Assembly (NCBI GenBank): GCA_036937835.1
Contig: CM072871.1
Coordinates: 2,967,001-3,031,000 of the forward strand
DNA: 64,000 nt
Source: Pampus argenteus
Lineage: Eukaryota > Chordata > Actinopteri > Scombriformes > Stromateidae
Reading direction: 5' to 3'
A program made the position numbers and the translations under genes. Positions 23,609 to 38,461 of this stretch are shown piece by piece (the first letter of the stretch is position 1; every line of letters begins with the position of its first letter). Below the pieces are notes generated by a model, which ran no database searches, was not told the DNA's origin, and worked only from the letters and a program-made list of their open reading frames with translations.

Positions 23609-24964
23609 CTCGTATCTGTCTTTGCTCTTAACCATTGAGAAAAAACAAATCAGATATCTGTTACCATCACGACAGCACACATGTATTTGGCTGCTATCAG
23701 CAGGTCACACTGAACTCAAAGAGAATGAGGAGAAACAGACGTTGTTCAGATGGAGGAGATGACGCTGACAGAACCACAACATGCCTGTTATTATTTACCC
23801 AGTGTTGAATCTGAATGAATCATCTGGACCTTTTTCTCAGCCTCTTTACGCTTTCCTGGCCTGAGTTCTGTCAGATGTGCCTCAGGGACTTGGACCTAAT
23901 AGCCTTTATCGATTCAGGCTATAGCCATATGAAAACCTGCTTTTCCCAGGTCTCATTTTAATGTGGCTTTTGCACTTATGCCTACTAAACTGTCAATTGG
24001 TTTCTGCGTCTTTATGGAGCTGTAGGGGTGAGTTAGTTAATGATATCACCACAGTGTGAAGATTAGAACTCAATTATCTGCCTGCGCTATGGTCCTGGGT
24101 TCTGGCCCAACATATTAATCATATTTCTTGATAGAGTAGCAGTGAGGTGCAGGTGGGGAATGAGCAACATCCACATGAAAAAGGAACTACTGTGCAGCCA
24201 ATAATATACGGTAGAGAAGAAAAATCCTTTTTTTCTTTTACTTTCTTTCGGTATTTAGAAAATTGCCCTTTAGCAAAAATGTTCCTTACAATGTTGTATA
24301 CGTGCTGTCATTCGTTAGCTCTTCGCTCTCGTCCTTGGCAGTTTAGGCTCTAGGATCAAAAGCTTTCAATTACTGTAAGTCTCCTAAAAAAAACCTGTGT
24401 GAACTAATTGAGCCCTGTAGTCCAGATATAAAGTTCTATTTTAATATTCAAATCACTAAACTGTCCCGAGGCTGCTCACATTGTTCATTCATGTTAAAGT
24501 TGCGCTGAGCCTGAGAATAGAAATGCACTACTTTTCAAAGCGTAAAAAGCACTTGCTCAGACAGAATAAACGGTAACATTTGTGCTGTGCTGATTATCAG
24601 GGGATGAAGTCAATTGTGAACGTTTTGCCTGGCACGCTGCAGAAATCTCTATTTTAACCAGTCATAGACACAGTCGGGACACTTTGTCTTCCAAAAAAAA
24701 AATATGTTTTCCTCTCAGCAAATATAAATCTCTGCTATTGGGGTGAAATGATAATCTTATCCGTTTTCAATGTAAATTAGGGTGTTTTGTGAATCCTGCA
24801 GCAACGAGTCTTATCCTGGTTTACTTGAAGATATTTACTCTCATTTGTTAAAAGAAATCCTGCAAAACTGGGAATAGTTGGAATTTACTCACACCAAAAT
24901 GTTCTTTTATAATAGAAAATGTTGTTCAATGGCAGAACATTTCATTAAGTGGTGTGCTGAAAGG

Positions 24965-24986
24965 TTTTTTTTTTTTTTTTTTTTTG
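24965..24986. repeat. Poly-T tract, 22 nt
   Basis: Homopolymer T run ending about 30 bases before the interspersed repeat at 25017. Confidence 0.95.
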
Positions 24987-25016
24987 TCTGTTTATTTTGC
25001 ACTGTATAGTCATTGG

Positions 25017-25268
25017 TAATGGATTGCACTTATGTAGCACTTTTCTACCTTAACACGGAAAGCACAGGCAATTTCTGCCTCTCATGCACACACACACACA
25101 CACACACGCACACATGCACACACACATGCGCACACACACACACACAGATGAAGCAGAGCTGCTATGCCAGATGCTTGTCTGACTGGATTAAGCGTCTTGC
25201 TCAGTAACAGGGGGTTGAACCACCAACCCTGCGGTCAGTGGACAATCTGCTCGACCTCCTGACTGTCA
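25017..25268 (+). repeat. Common teleost interspersed repeat with internal CA array
   Basis: It begins with ggattgcacttatgtagcac followed by ttttctacctt, matching a widespread fish repeat whose usual form has cttatatagcgcttttctag. It contains the typical internal CA-rich section (25086-25146) and then the diagnostic 3' half: gtcttgctcagtaacag, gggttgaaccaccaaccctg and ctgctcgacctcctga. I know the pattern but give no family name. The copy is diverged and its middle is partly replaced by CA expansion. Confidence 0.75.
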
Positions 25269-28200
25269 TCATAATAAACCATTGTTTTTAATGCCTAAAT
25301 ATTCAGAAATTGATGTGATGAAATATTTTTAACATACGGGCTAGATACTTAATAAATGTGCGTTTATGAAGCTCCTGTTTATGCAGGATAATGTTCACCT
25401 TCTGTCTGAAACAGAAGCAGATATAGCATATTACCAATCTAACCATGGCTTTATTCCTCATTTACGACTCTGCAGATGCTTTTCTTTAGTGTTGTCCTTG
25501 TTCTTTCTTTAATCATCAAAACGTCATATATTCTGAAGGTCAGTCTCTGCAACAGCGTACAGTCAGACTCTGCCTAATAGAGGCATGTTTCATCAGAGGA
25601 CTCCTGCGCCTCCTGCAAGGCACATACAAGATGCACTTTTGATGTGGTTTTCTTTTGAGAAAAATACAAGACTGGTGATAGTAATGACATCGCCCGCAGT
25701 CCACTGCAGACGCTGATTGAAGAGTCTATTTTGGCTTCAGGAGTTCTGTCAGTGGGACACACACTCCTGGAGCAGGTCGCTGTGATCTTTCTGGCACCCA
25801 GTGGAGCTCACAAACAGGCCCCCCTCCCAGTCCTCCTGGTGGAGAGATACGAGTCCCCAAGGGAGCCAGATGCCAGCCAACGCTGCCTCCTACTGCTGCA
25901 GCTCCTTCATTAACAGACTGACAGACATGACATGATAAGAGAGTTTTATAAGGCAGTCGTTCTACTCTAAACAGTAACTGAATTGCTCCTGTTGAGCCTC
26001 AACACTTCCAGTATTACATTAATGTGATGTTTTCTTTTAATGTGTCCACACTTCCTCTCTCGCTATGGTACGAACAGGCAGGAAAATCAATAAAGAAAAA
26101 ACATGGTGATTTGACAGTGACATGAAACACCCAAACTCATGCGCGTCTATAAGTGCCTCCTGTCAGTCACAGTTCATCAATGACATTTATATCAAATAGT
26201 AATTGATTATATTTCAGATGTAATAAAATAAATCCAGCGACACTGCAAGTACATTACCACGACAACAACAACGACGACAAGTAAATAATGCTTTTACATA
26301 CATGCATAGTGTGATAACATCTATATCATAATTCAGTGTTTAGCTATATTTACTTATGTTTGTGTCCCAGAAAAATGACATAACGAGAACCAAAAAGCTG
26401 TGACTGATTAGTATTTCTGCCTTGTTCTAACAGGTGTGCAGCGAGCTGCAGTGTTGCCAACAAAGGAAGTAAAAAGCTTCCCACCTACACAACAGGGTGA
26501 CTTTCAGCCCCACATTGCTTTGATGTCTGATTCAAAGCATAAAACACAGAGGTTGGGAAAAGATAAGGGAGTGATTCCTCCCCCCTTTTTTTTTTTTTTT
26601 TTTTCAACCTCCAATCCTTTTTCTTTGTGAGCGAGTTCACTCTCTCTGTGGGCATTTCAAGTTCACTTTTCATCACAAAGCCACTCTTACCTCTCATCTG
26701 CCAGTATGGAAAAAAAACCAAAAAACAAGTGGATTTGTACCAGTACCATGGTCTGGATTTTAGATTTTAGATGTGTTTTAATAAAATTGTGTCTTCCAGC
26801 TGATTTACTGCTTTCTGAATCCAGTGATAGACTGTAGATGCGAGTGCTCCACACCTGATTTAACATACTGTCCAGACTGAATACCGTCTAACCATCTCAG
26901 ACCTGCATGGGGCTGGTTTATATTCAGCTGAGCGGCTGAGCGCCTCTGTGTCAGGAGGTGAGGACAGTAAGAGGTTTGTCAGGAGGAGAGCGCCTGTAAA
27001 TAATTGAACTAGTCAGGGAGTAAAGGGTCATGGCTCCTGCATATATTGGCAGATCCTGAAGGCTCTGTTTGGGCTGCGGGATGCATACTTCCCACAGGCA
27101 CCAGTTCACACACATACACACACACACAACTGAATTTTTTGTTTCCGCATAGTCCCAACAGAACACTAAAATTAATTAACCTCTATTAACCTCCTCCTCG
27201 ATCGTCCTGTTCTTGACTGGATTGATCAGATCGAAGTGTCGTCTACGAGGGAGAAAAGCTCTTTCAAACTAAATGATGTTCAGCTTTTTGTGTGCTGCAT
27301 CCAGTTTCCTAACAATGCAAAAGTACTGATGTCTCCATTATCTGGGTAATTACTTTAGGTGTACAAATTTAATGAACACATTGTCGGTTTGTTAGAGTGT
27401 TGCACAAAGTCTTTTGAAGGCTATTATTAGACAGCTATAGTCTACATTAGTGGCATCTGTTATTCCCTTGCTCTCTTGCTACTCTCTGTGCAGGCTAATA
27501 AATCACATAGCACTCTACGGCGTTGTGCCACCGGCAGGGGTAATAACAGCACCGGTGTTGATACAGATACACCTATGTAGCCCCAGCTCTCTATGATCTC
27601 TTTCATTTCACTCCAAACCTCTACCCCGCAGCACTCAGGCTTTCACAGAGGATGCTATCAAAGCATCAGCCACGAAAATGGAGACGAGACACAAGCACGT
27701 ATATTTAGGAAATGCTGCAGTGTTCAGAGCTGTGGCAAATTGGTATTGTTATGGTTCCTTATTTTAGTCTGCTCTGCTTCTCTGTGCCGTTGCTTTACCC
27801 TGGTGGACTTTGATGGTGGAAAAGAAAGGATGAGGCTAGGATTAGTTTAATGCTACTAATTAACAAAAGATAGAGGAGAGCAACATACTATCTGGTGCTG
27901 GATGTCATGCAGCCCTTCAGCACCTCCGCCGCTGTTACTGTAATTACCTTTTGGCGTTTCACTTTCTCTCCCAGGAACGGACAGGGTTTGCATCTCTTGA
28001 GCTGCCGCCTGCGTGGTCATTAGGAAGAATAGATAAAATAGATTTAGCCCAAACTAACTAGTAACACATGTGCTGTTTTATTTCAGTGTCAGTCATGTGG
28101 TAAACTCTATCAAAGTGAAAGATTTTCAGTCTCTTTAAGTCAGATTTTTCTTTATCCTGTTAATAATATATTTTTGTGTTGAGTGAGCGTGTCTGCACGC

Positions 28201-31200
28201 GTCCGTTATTCTCACCTTGACAATTTTAGAGCCGGGCATGACAATTAGTCCAACTCTTATCAACATCCCTCACATTTATTAAATGGATGATCTCTCCAAC
28301 TCTTGATATCCAATTAAGATAGCATTTGAATGGGATGAATAATGTTAAAGAGTCAGCCTTTTCACTGTACAATAAGTCGAAACAGCAACAGCAGATTTCT
28401 GCATTGTCCAGCAGAGCTAAGTTAAATCCTGCCATGCATTTGTTTTGCTACGTTGTGTGTGCTCTTTTTGCTTCGTTTCATCTCCTGAACCGTCCACCGA
28501 TAAGCACTTCCTCCATCACGTCCCCCAAAAAAACAATAATACCATCTCGGAAAGAAACAGACAAGTGCTAATGTAGATAAGACAGCTTCATACATGACTA
28601 TTACAATAATCTGAGCACAAATACGCTGCAGTTTTTATCTCCGTTAGCATGTGTTGACATCAACCAGATGTAATTTACTAGCAGCTGTTAATAGCTACCA
28701 TATCGTTTGACAAAAGCAAGCCTTTATAAATAGTGTGCCTGTGCTAATTGGTGGCTGATGCATTTGCATCTGTGTCTAAAGCTCATCTGTCAGTACTAAA
28801 AGTATCTGGCTTGAAATAATTGGTGCTAAACTTTCTCGTTGCCACCTTCAGAAGTTTTCTTTGAAGGTGTTCGGCGTTCTTGGCAGTACCAATATTTCTC
28901 AGCTTTGACTCATAATACTGAGGCAATGGATTATCTGCATGCTGACCTCTAGAGAATACTATGTGGCCATAGGGCCTAATCCACTTACAATGTGTGCACC
29001 GACCGTATTTTATCACAGGAAACAGTATCTACCTCTCCTCAGGCTGTGAGACCACACTCTTGAGAAAAGATGCCTCTGAGCTCCACTGTAGTCTCGGATC
29101 ACGTTGTCCTAATCCATTCGAAAGCGTAACCACTACATCCTAGGAAAACAAAACTTGCCCTTGGCCAGAGCTGTGGGGTAGCTCACACCTGTCTCCTCGG
29201 TGCGGTGTCTGTTCTTACATGTTTTCTAGAAGCCAAACAAACGAGAGACGTTGCTCCTTTGCTTCGTTTCCTTCCAGTTGCTAGATTCGTCTCCCTCGTT
29301 CCTGTGAGAAACACAGAGGCACATTTTTATTGTCAGGAAGGCTTTTTATAATTCAACTCAAGTGATTGTTTGATCATCTATAACAGGGAATTAAAAAAAA
29401 ACATCTAATATACATGTAAGTGAAAAATCTTTCAGTAAAAGTGTGTACAATGTGGGTGTACAGCTTCACAGCAGTGAGATTCATGACCACAGCTGTGATA
29501 GTTTGTTTATTAACTGAAATAGAGAGCTATAAGTATCATGCAGCACAGGTTTTAGTTTAATAAATATCCACTACTTACTCCTCGACTTCTCCACTGTTAC
29601 ATTTAAATTTATTGCTTTTGCTTATTGAATTATGCCTCCCATTGAAAATAAGTTGTTATTTAAAAAGCGAAGCTGGTTTCAGATGACAGGAAACTATTGG
29701 AAATTAAGGGCAAAAAGTCTGATTATTCCTCCATCTGTGTTGAATTTAACGCTTATCACGGTGGACGTTGATCTCCGTGTCTGTGCAGGCCAGACACTGT
29801 TGGGTACATGGTGCTCAATCAGATAGGCTCATTGTGGGATTTGTTTTTTTCTCCCTCAGGCATCTGGTGCCAATTTTCAGAAGGGTTTGGACTAAATTGT
29901 GGCTGGAATGTGAATCATCATTCAGCGCACTTATCTGTCCTGAAAAAAAGAAAGAAAAACACAACGTGTACAGTCAATACGGCCGTATTCGTCCTCTGAG
30001 CTTGTTAAAAACATTGCTCTAATGTTCGGCATGGTTGACACTTTTTCCTAATAAGCTCTCACAGCCCACCTTTCCCTGCTTTATAATAAACACAGAAACA
30101 ACAAAGATTCATACCAGGAGAAAAATACTTGTCTTTAGATTCCTCCTCCGTGTCACTAATGTCCGTCCTTGTGTTTTTGTGTTGTTCATGTTGTCGTCCG
30201 TTTGGCCTCGTCGACTCCTGCCTGGTTTAACGTTGTAACAGGACAGTCGTGCACTAGCTGCTGTGTGCTTGTCTGTTACTGTGTCTTTGATTTCAAGTGA
30301 AAATTATCTGAGGAACAGCTCGTCTGCTTTTTGCTGTCTTTAGTAGGTTGAAGCATCACTTCTGTTTCCTCCTTGTGACTCCTTTTTATCGACCGAGTGT
30401 CTGTATGATTCCCGGCTCTGCTCTCAAAAATTACCTGTGCTAAAAAGAAAAAAAGAAAAAAAGCAGATAAATTAAAGGCCATGCATTTTAAAGTAGTGCC
30501 ATTGCAGGAGAAAAGAGCTGCTCAGAATCTGAAAGAGTCCTCTCCTCCTGTCTCCTCCACTCTCCTCCACCTCCTTCTCCTCTTCCCTCTTTTCTGCTCC
30601 AGTGAAGTTTTGTAATTAGATTGTCATAGCACAGACTGCTCTTGGGCTTGCTACTGTTTTATATGCAGATGAGTCAAATGATTTGTCTCATGATTTCATT
30701 GTGACTGTTTACTTGACTTTGACTGTGTTGATGTGACACTGTTGTGGCTCAGGAGGTAAGAAAAGCAAAAGGGGGGAAGTACAAATCAGAGAAAAATAAA
30801 CAGTGTTTGCACAGGAGTGTTCCTGGTGAATAATTAGCCTTTTTTTTTTGATAATCCAATTAGAGTATGAAATAATGATTAAATCAACGTGCAAGTCCAA
30901 TGCAGCATCATATGGAAGTCTAGGTCAACTTTCCTTCTTTCATGCACACTCAAATGTCCCTACTTGTACATCCATGCTCATGTCTTATTATTTTAGAAGA
31001 ACATCAGATGCAGAAGTCTCCAGGGGCGGCTCATAAATGGAGTAAATATCGTGGGAATGGCCTTTACTCAATGTTTAAACCGTCCCACTGTCCAAAGAAC
31101 AGAATGTCGCTCCCATTCCCACATTTAATTGCTGCCGACAGTACTTACAGAAAAGTCCTGTTTAAAGTGGTCTGGCTGCTGTACAAGCGTGTTTGCGAAA

Positions 31201-34200
31201 TCCTGGCCAGATCTGTGCTGTGGTCCAGAGGAGCGGGCCAAAACCAACAGATGGGTAGAGCAGAGGAAACGTTGCTGCAGTGTTTGTCCCGAACACCATG
31301 CCGAGCGGGTGTCCCTCCTCAGAGACTGACCACTTGGCCCTACATCCACTGGGCCCATGCCAAGAGAAACAGAAAGAGATGGAGCGAGCAGGAGCAAAGG
31401 GGAAGATAATGTGGACGTGAGATGAGAGGGTCAGATAACCTTGTGGGAGACCTATCCATACATGTGAACATATACAGACAAACACACACATATTCACAGT
31501 TTACCATTCTGCACATTTTTACCCAGCATGCATTTACTCGCCGGTGTCAGGATGCTGCCTCGGAGATACGGCCTTTTTTTTTTTTTTTTTTCCCTGAATG
31601 CGTCATTCTTGTTCCATCTCCCAAAGTCTGCAGGTCGATGCTGAGCCAGGGGCATGTTGCCCTCTCTCTGCGTGTGGGTGGAAGTAGTGCAAGGGGAGCG
31701 CTAATGCTTAATATGAGCTGCCTCCTTTCTCCCTGTAAACAGGATATAATATCTGCTCTTCATTAATGATGCAGGGCCCAGCCCCACACAGCAGAAAGCA
31801 TTAGAGCTTTAATCAGCAGATATGATTGCTTTGTACTCCGTCTGACTGCACTAGGTGGCCTCGTGGGGGTTTGGTGGCAGTTTATGACAACTAGCTGTCG
31901 ACAGAAGAAAACAGAAATGAGAAGAAATAATTAAAAAAAAAGGTTTAATGATATTCGGCATGACTTTTCCTTAGAAGGGTTTTTAAAGGGATACAGAGGA
32001 TATAATCTTGTTTTTGTTTTCTTTTTATAACTTTTGCATTCAGAGACATGGGTGTGAACAATTGCTTAGTCAGGACTAGCTTCTGTTTATTCTCTTTTCT
32101 AGTAGTTGTTCTACGAGTTCGGCCCAAGAAACCAGAATTCATTCGAAAAGCGATTTAAAATTAAAAAATTGACAGAAAAAGTGAAAGAGGCACCTTCACA
32201 ACATCTCCTCATCTTGCATAATTTAATCTCGTCCTTCTTGATTTTTAAACCACATTTAAACATTTAATCCTCCTTCTTATTTTTTTCTACCATTAATTTT
32301 CATGCCAAAATAATCACAAATGTTTCTCATCAGCTCCCTGGGAGCGGCCTTGTCACTAATTAGAGATAGTTTCTAGGATGTTAAGAATCCAACAAGGGAC
32401 GGGATTTTTTTTTTTCCCTTTTGGGACTCATCTGGTTCCTGCTGTTATTCTTGTACGGCATGCACACTAAATAATGACTTTGATGTGTTTTTTTTTCTGG
32501 CCAAAATGTGCCCCAGCTGTCTGTGCTCCATATATTATATACCGTATATCATATATCCTCTGCAGCATGTGAAGCATTACTACCCCATGTTATAAAGTTT
32601 GACTTCAGGTTTCCAGATCATCTTATCCGTATATGTGAGGAGACGATATGATGCCGTGGAAACGGCCTGTAGACACCCTGTGCGGTTGCCGTCATTGTCT
32701 GCTTGGTAACTGTTGAGGTCATCGTAGCTTGTCAGATGCTTCCTAGTAACTAACCAAGTGTTCAATGTTTTACAAGCTGTAGATGGATCTATTTTTAAAC
32801 TGTAATTTTTCCTTGAAGGGTTTTCATTCTGTGTCTGTAACACACAAGAAAAAAAAAAGTCTTCATGACTGCAGAACATTTTGTATCCTTTAACGTACAC
32901 ACGTTATACTCATGCATCATATTCCAGTAGGTAATTGTAATATCTGTTGACTCTAGCGGTAGTCTTCCTTTGTGTCAATGCTGTGACGTGTCGGTGAGTC
33001 TCGTTTCCTCTCTTCTTATATTCCACTCAGAGCACTGGTCACGCTGGTTATTTGGCACACTTGCCTTGTGGAGTGTAAAACTGCTGAAACAGTGAACTGA
33101 GTGAGAGTTTTATCTGAAGCGTTGGTCCGAGGCGAAGGATCAGAACCGCCTGTGCACCTCGTGTCAGTCTTAACGCAGATCAACCTCAACCCTGTCAGTA
33201 CACCTTCCTCCATATTGTCTTCACACCGACTTCTACTTCTAAAACCGTTCTAGTGGAAATCTCTGTGGATTCAAAGGATTTCTATACCGTACAGTTCTGA
33301 GCCAATATGATCATATGTATTGATTCTCAGTCATGAGTGGAATTGCAACGTGTGGTAGTTTGTGTTCTGAATGCTCTGTAAATGGTTATCAATGAACTAT
33401 TATACTGTTTACATGTAAGGCTGTTGACAGACTACATACTCATGCCGACTCTATTAAGAGACAGAAAAATCACATTTCAGGTGGAATTGAAATGTAAAAG
33501 TCTCACTCCAGTAAAATAATATTAAACTCTTCCAAGTCTTTTGTCAGGAAATCTTCAGTAATCTTTAGATGTACACCTTTAAAGTGTTATAATCCAAGGA
33601 GGATTTGTAATCCTAATCTTTATTTTACCACAGAAAGATTCTCACAGATATTTCTAAACGGATTCAGTATCAGCTGGAGATACAGTACGATGCGTCCAGA
33701 GGGTGTGATTGTGTATTCCTTTAATCTGGATGTATTGGATGACTCACGGTGTGTAATTTCAATCATCTCGGTAAACTGAGATGATCTGTTTTCTTTCTCA
33801 CTCCGTCAGGACTTCTACTGTTGAAAACAATATTTACTATTACTATAGTCGTATGCTGACAGTCCACTGCGGCTGCAAGTGTTGCATCTGCAGCATCAAA
33901 CTTTTACACTTTATTTTTCCAGTTGATATAGTATTTACTCTGTAGCACACACACACACACACAAAAAGAAATACCTGCAAATGGTCCACTCCTCACAGGA
34001 GGAAAGGAAGAATGCTGCTTGGTATTTATACCAACCCTACCTGAGATGTTTTCTTTGATCTCTTTTAGGATGAAAATGATCCGTAGTGTCTGTTTTGATT
34101 CGCTGCAGAGGTCTTAATCCGTGTCAGGAAGCGTGCAGATCAAAACTCTGACGTTTTCTACTGTATAGGACATGCTTCTTATTGAGATATCACCCACAGG

Positions 34201-37200
34201 TGAGGTAATAGCTCCTCGAGGCTCCCCTCTTAAACCTTTCCGCTGTCCACCTCATGGCTTTAAACGCGTTTCTCGACAAAGATTCATAAAACACCCGTGA
34301 AGTTTTGGGGTTTTTTTGCATTATATAGTGTCTTGACCTCACCGTGGTTGTCATATTTAGGTGAACGTTGCAGGTATAAGATGCAGATTAGATTTGAAGT
34401 TAAGTGCATTAATGACTCTTATTACTGTACCCGAGCGAGGCAGAATAATTTCACTCATCCATATCTTACTGCTGTCAGATAGGCCTTTACAGAGGTGGCA
34501 ATTTGCCTGGCAACATAAAACTGTGTTTGTTTAAGAGCTCATCAGAGATTATTGGCTGTCATTATGTCAGTGGAAATCATCCGCCTGCTGTGGAAATTGC
34601 CTAAATGGATTTTGTGCATTAGCTATCATGAAGGATTTATGTAGCTGGCATTTGATCGGTATGGTCAACATCATTTTAACCAAAGGGTTACTCTGCGTTA
34701 TTACAGAGAGCCGCCTGGAAGACTTCAGATAACAGTTAACTTATCCATTCTTCTTTCTGTCTCAGCAGTGTTGTTGCCTTTTTTTTGCAGACAGGGACTG
34801 GCTCATACTGTTTGTTGTCATGAAAGCATCTTATTAGTTGTGACAGCTTGAGTCTGTCTCTGTATGTGATGGTGATTTGGCCTGGGGAGGTTAGTGTCTG
34901 CTGACTGCCCATGCAAGTCTTTATTGTAACACCACCGGCCTCTTTGTCAGATGTTCGTCCGTCCTGAATGTGAAGTGACATTCGCTTTCTAGTGAAGAAC
35001 CTAATATGAAAGCACATCATCATCATCATGCTCCTCAGGCTAGAAAAAAAAAAAAGGATAAGGTCTTAAAAACCCAAATAAGGTACAATCTCTCCCTCCC
35101 TCACATAATCCAGACTGATGCAAGCGTAGCTCAAACTGTTTTCTGCCACAGGTAGAAGCCAGATGCTGTTAAAGGCTGTAACACTGAAATAGGTTTCATT
35201 GTATGTGCCTGTGGCGTCTTCTCGCACCCTGCCCATCAAACTGAAGGAAACATGTTCCTAAATAGTGCTTGGTGCTATAACTGCATGGGTCACTAATAAC
35301 AGGCTTTTATGAGTGTGTGCAGGGCCAGGTAGTGCCCTGTAATTCACCTGCAGAGGCCCAGCGAAGGCCATCATAGCGTCAGAAGTTTGACTGACAGTGA
35401 GATGTACTGATGTGGGTTTACAGCCAGAATAAACAGGCGCAGCTCACTGAATACTTGAAACCATCCAGGGTTTTCCTGCCCTCAGGACACGGCGTGTTTC
35501 CTCATACAGAGGAATGAATGTCAATCATGTCATTCAAAAAAAAAAAAAACACCTTTGGAGGACCCCCCCTCCTCCCTGCCGCCGCAGCCCCCTCATGTTT
35601 GTTGTAATACAGAGCTATCGCTGCCTTTTTCTTTGACACACAAACACAAAGACACACACAGTATTGCACGGTGCAGTATTTCGTCTGTGCATGTCTCTGT
35701 TTTCCTGAATGCTAAATGTAGATAAGCTAATTTTCCTGAGCCGATTATCAGCTTCAGAAACAAGTGGGCAGAGCACAGTGAACATTCAAACACAGAATAA
35801 ATTGAAGGAGCAGTAAAGAGGGGACGAGGACTGTTAAGTTCCCCTCCTACGTAGCTGGAAATGGATCTCAGCAGTGGCATCCCCCGCCCCGCCCCGCCCC
35901 CCTCCGGCTTTAAGTGATGCTGCTTTATGCCAAACTAAACGACCAGTAATTCATTTGTCCTGTAACTCAATAGGAACACAGCAGATATGATGGCTTTTAG
36001 TGAATTTCATTGTAAACAAAAGGAATCTGTGTGGTAACATCTGCATCTGTACGCTACTGGATACGTTGACCTAATGTTTTATAGTTTGTGCTGCAGAGTG
36101 TAAAGCATGCAAGTCAACACATGAATACGTCCCCTAAATTTATAAGATGTTAGACTTTACTTTGACTGTAACGAGGCTTCAGTGTTTTTGGACTTGTGTC
36201 TTTTCTCATGAGTTTGTGTAACATACATTGTCTGGAGGTCGTAACGACCTTCAGCTACTTTCTGCAGAGTAGGTTTTAAAAATCTATGCAGCGTGGACAC
36301 AGATATGACTGGAAATACATGCCTCCGCTATACACGCCTGTTTTCCTGTCACAGCAAGGGTATGCCTGAGGATGACTTCATCCAAGGGACATTTACATTA
36401 GTAAATAGCACAGAACTGACAGGCTCTTCTATAAATGAGCGAGTACGCTGTCCTATCAAATGGCGGGATGGCTGCTGGTGGGGAAATGGGACGTGTTAGG
36501 GGCATATGAACTGTATATGCCTGCTGACAATGATGAATGTTGGCTCCAAAATACAGTGTAAGTGATTTCGTCCGCTTTATTTATTTATATACCGACTGAA
36601 ATTGGGGCCATTACTGACCAATCTGATTAGACGGCTACAGTGTGGGAAAGGAGAGAAGGGGGAAAGAGCTGCAGCGAAGGACACATGCGCCCCATGTGAT
36701 ATGTCCTTTACAAATGGATATTGGCTCTCGTCAAAGGGCCTCCAACACCGGTGAAGTGTAACCAGTGACCCTCTGCACCACCTGGCAAACTCCTCAGGAG
36801 TTATTACATGTAAAATGTGATCGTTAATCAGTGCTGAGATATCGAAGCATCATGCAGACGTTTTTTCTACATACACTCTGCTGTAAGTCTCTCACGCAGG
36901 CAGCAGTAGGAACAACATACGTTTAAGGAGGCGCAGTAGAAAGCACGTAAAGTTGCCTCTTTACTTCATTAAAGTGTTTTATAGGCCCTGATGTTTTAAT
37001 GGTGTTTACAAGGTTTGGATTAACGGAAGCTTTCTGTCAGAGACACATGACCGGTACTGCTGAGCCTTCGCAGTCTGGCACTTAACTTTCTTTAGACCCG
37101 GTTTTATGCCTTGATAAAACATAGCAGTTATTCACATATTGCACCATTTGAGAGAGAGAGAGAGAGACTGCAGCCAAGACGGAGCAGTGAGGGAGCAGCT

Positions 37201-38393
37201 GTACGCTACAGTGGGGGTGTGATGAATTAAAATATCTTCTTCCACCATCCATTCTCATTTGTGCTCCATGGAGGCGTGTTATTTGCTTGTTAAACTGACG
37301 GCAAAAAGGTTTCAGTGTCCCTTTGGTATTCCACACTGTGTAATGCATGTTGTATTTGTAAAGGCGTAATTATCAGTAATTAAGTTTTTTATTTTATTTA
37401 TTTGTTTGTTTGTTTGTTTTTTAACATGCTAAGCTTCTTATCTTTGAATGGTAAACATTTTGTGGAAATTTTCACTGATAAAAACATAAGTGAGCGAACG
37501 AATCTAACTAAGAGAGAAGGTCTGTCTGAAATGTTGAGTTTTAATACGAAAGTAGACATTTATTATTATTGACCTTTAATAATAGTATAACTAGCAATGT
37601 ATGATTTCAAACCAAACAGATGCCAAGAAGCACAAGAAATCTGGTTAGCAGGCTAACCAAGACACGGAAAAGACCATTTCAATCAAAGATTTACACACGC
37701 AAAGCAAGTTATTAATAATACTATGAGTTATTATATATTCTGTCTATTAGCCTGCTGGTTGAGACGGACATCATGTCTATCTGCACAAAAAAAGTCAAAT
37801 AAAAATGTTAAAGTGGAGCTTTTTTTTTAGAGGGATGAATAATCATGATAAAGGATTTCTGTATTGAGTTAAATTATTTTGATAATCAGTTCATCACACT
37901 AATCACTAATCACTTCTAGCCATTTAATAATATTAAAGGAATAAAATCCTTTTCTGATGTTTTCTATGAGTAGAGCAGATATGCAAATGATGACAGGATG
38001 ACACTACGGTCAGCCTGCATCTTAATTGTGCCTTCACATTGATGAAAACATCAAAAAACACTAATGAAATGGTTAAGAGCTCCGCAATCAATGGTACAAA
38101 CATGTCCGCAGACAATCTGCATGTCCTTTGTAGTCCTTTGATCAAGCAGGACAATCCTATTTTAAAATAAAGACTTTCTTTAATGCAGTTTCCAGCCATA
38201 CATACATACAGTACAGAGTGCCGCAGGCATGATATTTCTTTCGTAGGCCACCCCGGAAGTTAGCATCGACCTGATTCCCCCGACACAGAAGCCACCACTT
38301 TTATGTTTATTGAAGCGTAAATACAATCTCTGTAAATAAAAAGCTAACAGTAGGCTATAAACGAACTACAACACGGTCACATGACTACACTGT
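25269..38393. other. Non-coding, presumed intronic DNA
   Basis: About 13 kb without a recognised gene or repeat family. It contains poly-T tracts at 26587-26604 and 31574-31591, a pyrimidine-rich strand-biased run at about 30536-30602, a short stem-loop at 33762-33785, a GA run at 37150-37167 and a TTTG/TTTA run near 37387-37423. The open frames show no domains. Confidence 0.5.
37150..37167. repeat. (GA)9 microsatellite
   Basis: Perfect GA run of 18 bases. Confidence 0.93.
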
Positions 38394-38461
38394 GTGTGCG
38401 TGATGTGGTCGTGTGCGTGACGTGGACGTGTGCGTGATGTGGACGTGTGCGTGATGTGGGC
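38394..38461. repeat. Minisatellite, 17-bp unit, four copies
   Basis: Units at 38394-38410, 38411-38427, 38428-38444 and 38445-38461 follow gtgtgcgtgatgtggac with single-base changes. Each unit carries one or two CG dinucleotides (tgcgtgayg / cgtg). Confidence 0.95.

Larger units (their letters stand above)
17758..25016. other. Non-coding, presumed intronic DNA
   Basis: No recognised gene. It includes AT microsatellites, a short hairpin at 22792-22824, and the weak minus-strand exon-like segment listed separately. Open frames in this stretch are short and unbiased. Confidence 0.5.

Noticed and set aside
29100..29150. Short tRNA/SINE-like string (cgaaagcgtaaccactacatcc)
   Set aside because: Too short and without A box, B box or tail; resemblance may be coincidence.
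30942..31409. Plus-strand open frame of 155 codons with overlapping frames on both strands
   Set aside because: All frames are about equally open, no domain, no exon signals.
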